Assembly (NCBI RefSeq): GCF_011759375.1
Contig: NZ_JAARML010000003.1
Location: 558,001-622,000 of the forward strand
Direction of reading: 5' to 3'
Source: Paraflavitalea devenefica
GTDB lineage: Bacteria > Bacteroidota > Bacteroidia > Chitinophagales > Chitinophagaceae
Length of the DNA: 64,000 nucleotides
Shown here: piece by piece, positions 60,175-64,000 of the stretch
Numbering within the stretch: the stretch's first letter is position 1
Layout: each line of letters opens with the position of its first letter
Made by a program: the position numbers and the translations under genes
The notes under the pieces: model-generated
Database searches by the model: none
Seen by the model: only the letters and a program-made list of their open reading frames with translations
What the model was told of the DNA's origin: nothing

Positions 60175-61077
60175 ATGCTCGCAGTCACTATCCTGGGGAA
60201 TAATTCAGCGTTACCGGCATACGACCGGCATCCGACTTCACAACTGGTGACGTTGGACGATCATTTATTCCTGGTAGATTGCGGGGAGGGTACCCAGGTA
60301 CAACTATCAAAATACCGTATTCGCTGGGGGCGCATCAACCATATCTTCATTTCGCACCTGCATGGCGACCATTATTTTGGCCTGCCCGGCTTTATCAACA
60401 GCATGGGGCTCTTACACCGGGAACATGAGCTTCATCTGTTTGCCCCCGCTCCCCTGAAAGAAATACTGGACCTTCAATTAAAGGCGGCTGCTACCATCCT
60501 GCCTTACCAACTGCATTTTCATCCTTTACAGGAGGAAGGGGTATTGGTAAAGACCGACCGGTTTAAGATATCCTGTTTTACCACCAAGCACCGCATTCCC
60601 TGCTGGGGTTTCCGTTTTGACCAGGTAAAAGCGCCGCGGCGTGTGAATCCTGAAAAAGCGATCCGGCATGAGGTACCGGCCTCTTTCTATGACCGGCTTA
60701 AGCAGGGGGAAGATTATGAGACAAAAACCGGGCAACGCATCCTCAATGATTGGGTCACAGACCCGGCGCCAAAGCCCCAGTCTTATGCCTATAGTGCAGA
60801 TACGCTCTATGATGAAGAGCTGATTGATAAAGTGAAGGGGGTGGATATCCTGTATCACGAAACTACCTACCTGAAAGACCTCAACGACCGGGCCGCCAGC
60901 CGCTTCCATTCTACAACCACCCAGGCTGCCTGTATTGCGAAAAAGGCCAATGTGGGCCGTTTACTGATCGGTCACTTCAGCTCCAAATATGATAAGCTGG
61001 ATATCTTCCAGGAAGAAGCCTGTGAAGTGTTTCCCAATACTGATTTAGCGTTGGAAGGCGTTACCTATAAGGTATGA
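60175..61077 (+). CDS. rnz: Ribonuclease Z
   Basis: 300 residues, short-form RNase Z. It cuts tRNA precursors after the discriminator base. This fits the local tRNA genes, most of which lack an encoded CCA. Metallo-beta-lactamase motif HLHGDH at residues 61-66, PTSQLV near the N-terminus, HRIPCWGFRF and the final GHFSSKY are typical. It converges with dapA; the 112 bp between them hold no clear terminator. Confidence 0.95.
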   Translation: MLAVTILGNNSALPAYDRHPTSQLVTLDDHLFLVDCGEGTQVQLSKYRIRWGRINHIFISHLHGDHYFGLPGFINSMGLLHREHELHLFAPAPLKEILDLQLKAAATILPYQLHFHPLQEEGVLVKTDRFKISCFTTKHRIPCWGFRFDQVKAPRRVNPEKAIRHEVPASFYDRLKQGEDYETKTGQRILNDWVTDPAPKPQSYAYSADTLYDEELIDKVKGVDILYHETTYLKDLNDRAASRFHSTTTQAACIAKKANVGRLLIGHFSSKYDKLDIFQEEACEVFPNTDLALEGVTYKV

Positions 61078-61189
61078 GTCTGATGTCCAGGGGGCGAAAA
61101 CTACATTCCTGTCAGGAGATAAAAAAAGGCGCAAAGCCATTCCCAAAGTAGAAATATGCTTCACGCCGCTTACTAACCCAGTTTGTTTA

Positions 61190-62071
61190 TTATTTCTTCA
61201 GGTATGCTTTTACCTGTTGATACAGCTCACTGCTCAGCGGTGTCATTGGCAGCCGCAGGTTATTGGCAATCAGTCCCAGCTCAGTTAAGAATGCTTTCAC
61301 TCCAGCCGGGTTATTCTCTGCAAACATCAGGTCGTATGCTTCTATCAGTTGATCATTCAGTTTTTTAGCGTTCACCACATCTGCTTTCAGGCTATAGCGC
61401 ACCATATCTGTGAAGGCTTTCGGGAATGCATTGGCGGCCACACTGATCACGCCATCCATACCAGTGGCTACCTGTGCAAAGGTCAATGCGTCATCACCGC
61501 TCACTACCAGGAAGTCGGCCGGGCGGTCGCGCAGGATAAGGCTGCATTGGGCCATATCGCCACTGGCTTCTTTGATACCGGCAATGTTCGCTACCTCGTT
61601 GGCCAGGCGCAGGGTAGTGGCGGCAGTCATATTACGGCCTGTTCTGCCGGGTACATTGTACAGCAGAATGGGTTTGGGAGAGGCGGCTGCCAGCATTTTA
61701 TAATGCTGGTAAATACCTTCCTGTGAGGGCTTGTTATAATAAGGGCTGGCGCTCAGTACAGCCGCGGCCTTCTCAAGCGGGAAATATTGCAGGTCTTTCA
61801 GCAGTTCCTGTGTATCATTACCACCAATACCTACTACTACCGGCACACGGCCACCTACCTTTTCATACGTGTAGTCTATAATGTTTTTCTTCTCCTGCTT
61901 ATTGAGGGTAGGGGTTTCGCCGGTAGTGCCCAGCGTCACTACATACTCAACGCCACCCTTGATGACAAAATCAATGAGTTTGCCTAATGCGTCGAAATCC
62001 ACTGCTGAATCAGCTTTGAATGGGGTAACCAGTGCTACGCCTGTACCTGCTAACGTTTGCCTGAGCGACAT
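61190..62071 (-). CDS. dapA: 4-hydroxy-tetrahydrodipicolinate synthase
   Basis: 293 residues. It condenses pyruvate with aspartate semialdehyde in the lysine/diaminopimelate pathway. Schiff-base Lys167 is in GIKEASGD, Tyr139 in YNVPGRTG, and the GTTGE loop is at residues 48-52. TIM barrel, cytoplasmic tetramer. It is transcribed from the minus strand after a terminator that closes the accA unit. Confidence 0.96.
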   Translation of the reverse strand: MSLRQTLAGTGVALVTPFKADSAVDFDALGKLIDFVIKGGVEYVVTLGTTGETPTLNKQEKKNIIDYTYEKVGGRVPVVVGIGGNDTQELLKDLQYFPLEKAAAVLSASPYYNKPSQEGIYQHYKMLAAASPKPILLYNVPGRTGRNMTAATTLRLANEVANIAGIKEASGDMAQCSLILRDRPADFLVVSGDDALTFAQVATGMDGVISVAANAFPKAFTDMVRYSLKADVVNAKKLNDQLIEAYDLMFAENNPAGVKAFLTELGLIANNLRLPMTPLSSELYQQVKAYLKK

Positions 62072-62121
62072 GCTATTGTTGGTTTTATGATTGATGATCG
62101 AATAGGAAAAACACCGGCAAC

Positions 62122-62149
62122 AAAAAAGCCCTCCTGTTACAGGAAGGCT
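62122..62149 (-). terminator. Terminator between accA and dapA
   Basis: On the minus strand AGCCTTCCTGT and ACAGGAGGGCT pair with one mismatch and are followed by T6. It lies about 210 bp past the accA stop; the sequence between shows no supported gene. Confidence 0.65.
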
Positions 62150-62360
62150 TCAATATATTTCAGACATACAAAACTGTCCTTAACCTTCCCCGTACATGGA
62201 GTGTTTCTTGACTTGCTTTGTATGTTTCTTTATCAGTTGCATGATGAGGGCCAAAAATAATCAGCAAATATATTCCACCCAAATTTTTCTAAGTGAAACT
62301 GCCTGTATATCTATAAACAATGACTTTATATGTAAGTCAGACAGCAAAAAAGGGCAGCTT

Positions 62361-63332
62361 TTAGATCTCATCCCAGAAGCCCATCTTACCAAACTTCTCA
62401 ATGCGCTTTTGGATGCGTTCCTCAGGCGTTAACTGGCTCAGTTCATTGATGGTATTGATCAGGTAAGGTTTCAGCAGGTTAGCGGCTTCTGCATAATCCC
62501 AGTGAGCGCCTCCAACAGGTTCCGGAATGATCTCATCAATCAGGCCAAACTGGTGCATATAATCCGGTGTAAGCTTCAACTGTTCGGCTGCTTTTTCTTT
62601 CTGGTCCCAGCTACGCCATAAAATGGAACTGCAGCTTTCGGGGGAAATAACCGTATACCAGGTATTTTCCAGCATAAACACACGGTCGCCCACACCGATA
62701 CCCAGGGCGCCACCAGAGGCTCCTTCACCGATTACCACGCAGATCACAGGCACTTTAAGCCGCATCATTTCATAGATGTTGCGGGCAATGGCTTCCCCTT
62801 GTCCTCTTTCTTCTGCTTCCAGGCCGGGATAAGCGCCGGGCGTATCTATCAGGGTAATTACCGGCTTATTGAATTTCTCGGCCAGTTTCATCAGGCGCAG
62901 GGCCTTGCGGTATCCTTCGGGATTGGCCATACCAAAATTGCGTAACTGGCGGGCCTTTGTATTAATACCTTTTTGTTGTCCGATCACCATGACTGTTTTG
63001 CCATCCAGGGAGGCAAAACCGCCTACCATGGCTTTATCGTCCCGTACATTGCGGTCGCCATATAACTCCACAAAATCAGTCGTCAGCTTATCAATGTATT
63101 TGAGGGTATAGGGACGGTCGGGATGGCGGCTCAACTGTACTTTTTGCCAGGGGGTGAGGTTCTGGGTGATGGCCCTACGGGTTTCTATTACCCGTTCTTC
63201 CAGCTTCTTTATGGGGTCGCTCAGGTCAATCTTGCTTTTTTCAGCCTTTTGCTTCAGCCCTTCAATATCATCAAACAGTTCTTTAATGGGTCTTTCAAAA
63301 TCCAGAAATTGGCGGTTTTTGTCTTGCGGCAT
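62361..63332 (-). CDS. accA: Acetyl-CoA carboxylase carboxyltransferase, alpha subunit
   Basis: 323 residues, full length. With AccD it transfers carboxyl from biotin to acetyl-CoA, the first step of fatty acid synthesis. Visible marks include LDFERPIKELFDDIEGL at the N-terminus, DTPGAYPGLEAEERGQGEAIA and VVIGEGASGGALGIGVGDRV, the oxyanion-hole glycines. The C-terminus ends ERIQKRIEKFGKMGFW. Monocistronic on the minus strand. Confidence 0.96.
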   Translation of the reverse strand: MPQDKNRQFLDFERPIKELFDDIEGLKQKAEKSKIDLSDPIKKLEERVIETRRAITQNLTPWQKVQLSRHPDRPYTLKYIDKLTTDFVELYGDRNVRDDKAMVGGFASLDGKTVMVIGQQKGINTKARQLRNFGMANPEGYRKALRLMKLAEKFNKPVITLIDTPGAYPGLEAEERGQGEAIARNIYEMMRLKVPVICVVIGEGASGGALGIGVGDRVFMLENTWYTVISPESCSSILWRSWDQKEKAAEQLKLTPDYMHQFGLIDEIIPEPVGGAHWDYAEAANLLKPYLINTINELSQLTPEERIQKRIEKFGKMGFWDEI

Positions 63333-63497
63333 AAACAGGAAATATAAAGCTGTAAAATTAAGGGTTGAGACCTTTTTTTACGAATGTTTCTTAATGGCGG
63401 CTAATGTATTGCCAAAAAGCCCGTCCATCAGGCAATGGAGCGGGCAAAGGGGCCGGGCGGCGGGGAATAAACTGTAAGATGTTGATAATGAATAGAC

Positions 63498-64000
63498 TTA
63501 TTTCTTTTTTGCACGAACTTTAAGATCCACCTTTTTAATCACGTATACCGACTCTTCTCCTTCTGTATACATACGATTATAACTTTCCTGGGTATAGAGG
63601 TCTACCTGCACATAGTGCTTGCCATAATTAACCGCATTTTTAGCGAGCCTGCTTTCGTAGTAGAGGGCAAAGTCTTCGGGCTTGTGGCTGGCCAGTTCGG
63701 CATTGCTGATGCGTTTACTATCAATCCATACTCCATACATGGCAGCATCGCCCCAGGATTGAAGCTGGGCGGTGGTGGGCGATTTGCGGACTGGTGGTTT
63801 GCTAAATATCACTGCTGGGAATTCCCTCCTTTGTTGGTCACTCATATCGGCATATATGGCCTTCAGCTTTTGTTTGTCTTCTTTGGAGTACCTATAGCTG
63901 ATAACTTTGCCCTCGGGGGTAGCTCCTTTGTCAACGAGCTGTTTGAACTCATTCAATTGTTCCGCTGATGCGCCGGGTCCTGGTGGTAAAGTCTTTTCAA
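63498..64000 (-). CDS. 3' part of a probable M56/BlaR1-like membrane protein gene (5' end outside window)
   Basis: The frame stays open to the window edge, so the TTG at 63956 is not the start. The visible 167 residues contain a Pro/Gly-rich linker, DKGATPEGKVISYRYSKEDK, a QLQSWGDAAMYGVWIDSKRI block and a C-terminal domain that includes NAVNYGKHYVQVDLYT. From memory this tail occurs at the C-terminus of Chitinophagaceae M56-type peptidase/BlaR1 proteins. Those proteins span the membrane and signal to a BlaI-like repressor, but none of the catalytic part is visible here. Confidence 0.55.
   Translation of the reverse strand, partial: EKTLPPGPGASAEQLNEFKQLVDKGATPEGKVISYRYSKEDKQKLKAIYADMSDQQRREFPAVIFSKPPVRKSPTTAQLQSWGDAAMYGVWIDSKRISNAELASHKPEDFALYYESRLAKNAVNYGKHYVQVDLYTQESYNRMYTEGEESVYVIKKVDLKVRAKKK

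Noticed and set aside
62150..62360. Small gene or RNA between accA and its terminator
   Set aside because: A frame beginning at 62242 runs into the accA 3' end without motif or leader; I see no structure that I can support.

Overview
The window looks like a chromosomal segment of a Bacteroidota species, most likely Chitinophagaceae/Chitinophagales. Indicators are paired SusC/SusD genes, a PorV/PorQ-type protein next to a gingipain-like (C25) protein with a type IX secretion C-terminal domain, BlaR1-like tails, near absence of Shine-Dalgarno sequences (except a perfect one before rpsU), and promoters of the Bacteroidetes form TTTG / ~19 nt / TAnnTTTG. No CRISPR array, rRNA operon, insertion sequence or prophage was seen.

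Layout. 1-600: tail of an AraC-type regulator, a nested bidirectional terminator and tRNA-Gln. 770-4339: a Tat-signal class V aminotransferase-like protein, a double-OmpA-domain protein and tyrS. 4672-10893: a PorV/PorQ-like gene and a very large C25 protease/sortase-like gene (PorU2 type). 10949-16247: a carbamoyltransferase, a DUF5989 microprotein, an SxtJ-like membrane protein, a GT-C-like membrane protein and a radical SAM/SPASM protein. 16256-17915 (minus): a Gfo/Idh/MocA oxidoreductase and riboflavin synthase. 18013-22788: rpsU, a polytopic membrane protein, a GT2 glycosyltransferase, a methyltransferase, a XerC/D recombinase and an Hpf/RaiA factor. 23180-29586: the tRNA-tuf-tRNA-Trp-secE-nusG-rplK-rplA-rplJ-rplL block, containing one tRNA pseudogene and interrupted between nusG and rplK by an opposite-strand lysine-rich histone-like gene.

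30000-48015 is a polysaccharide (probably alpha-mannan or high-mannose glycoprotein) utilisation locus. It holds susC-susD, lacI, susC-susD, a GH92 mannosidase, a BSP-type metallopeptidase, a second GH92 and a second lacI. Three of its transcription units carry the same promoter with a LacI-type operator built into the spacer, and a fourth site is a perfect 14-bp LacI-style palindrome. The two LacI paralogues have matching recognition helices, so the locus appears to be one LacI-family regulon, which is not the hybrid two-component or ECF-sigma control usual for such loci. The GH92 proteins differ in specificity residues: the first has the full alpha-1,2-mannosidase set, the second lacks the His-Glu pair.

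48338-56548 is rpoB-rpoC. 56763-64000 is housekeeping: an OmpH/Skp-like chaperone, an APC permease, heptose-7-phosphate kinase, RNase Z (all plus), then dapA, accA and the 3' end of a probable M56/BlaR1-like gene (all minus).

The most interesting items are the shared promoter-operator module and dual LacI paralogues of the mannan locus, the sxtI/sxtK/sxtJ-like carbamoyltransferase trio inside a surface-glycan-like cluster, the histone-like gene splitting nusG and rplK, the degenerate tRNA-Thr copy, and the lone strong Shine-Dalgarno before rpsU. Start codons were chosen by reading signal peptides, family starts and promoters; no alignment or search was run.
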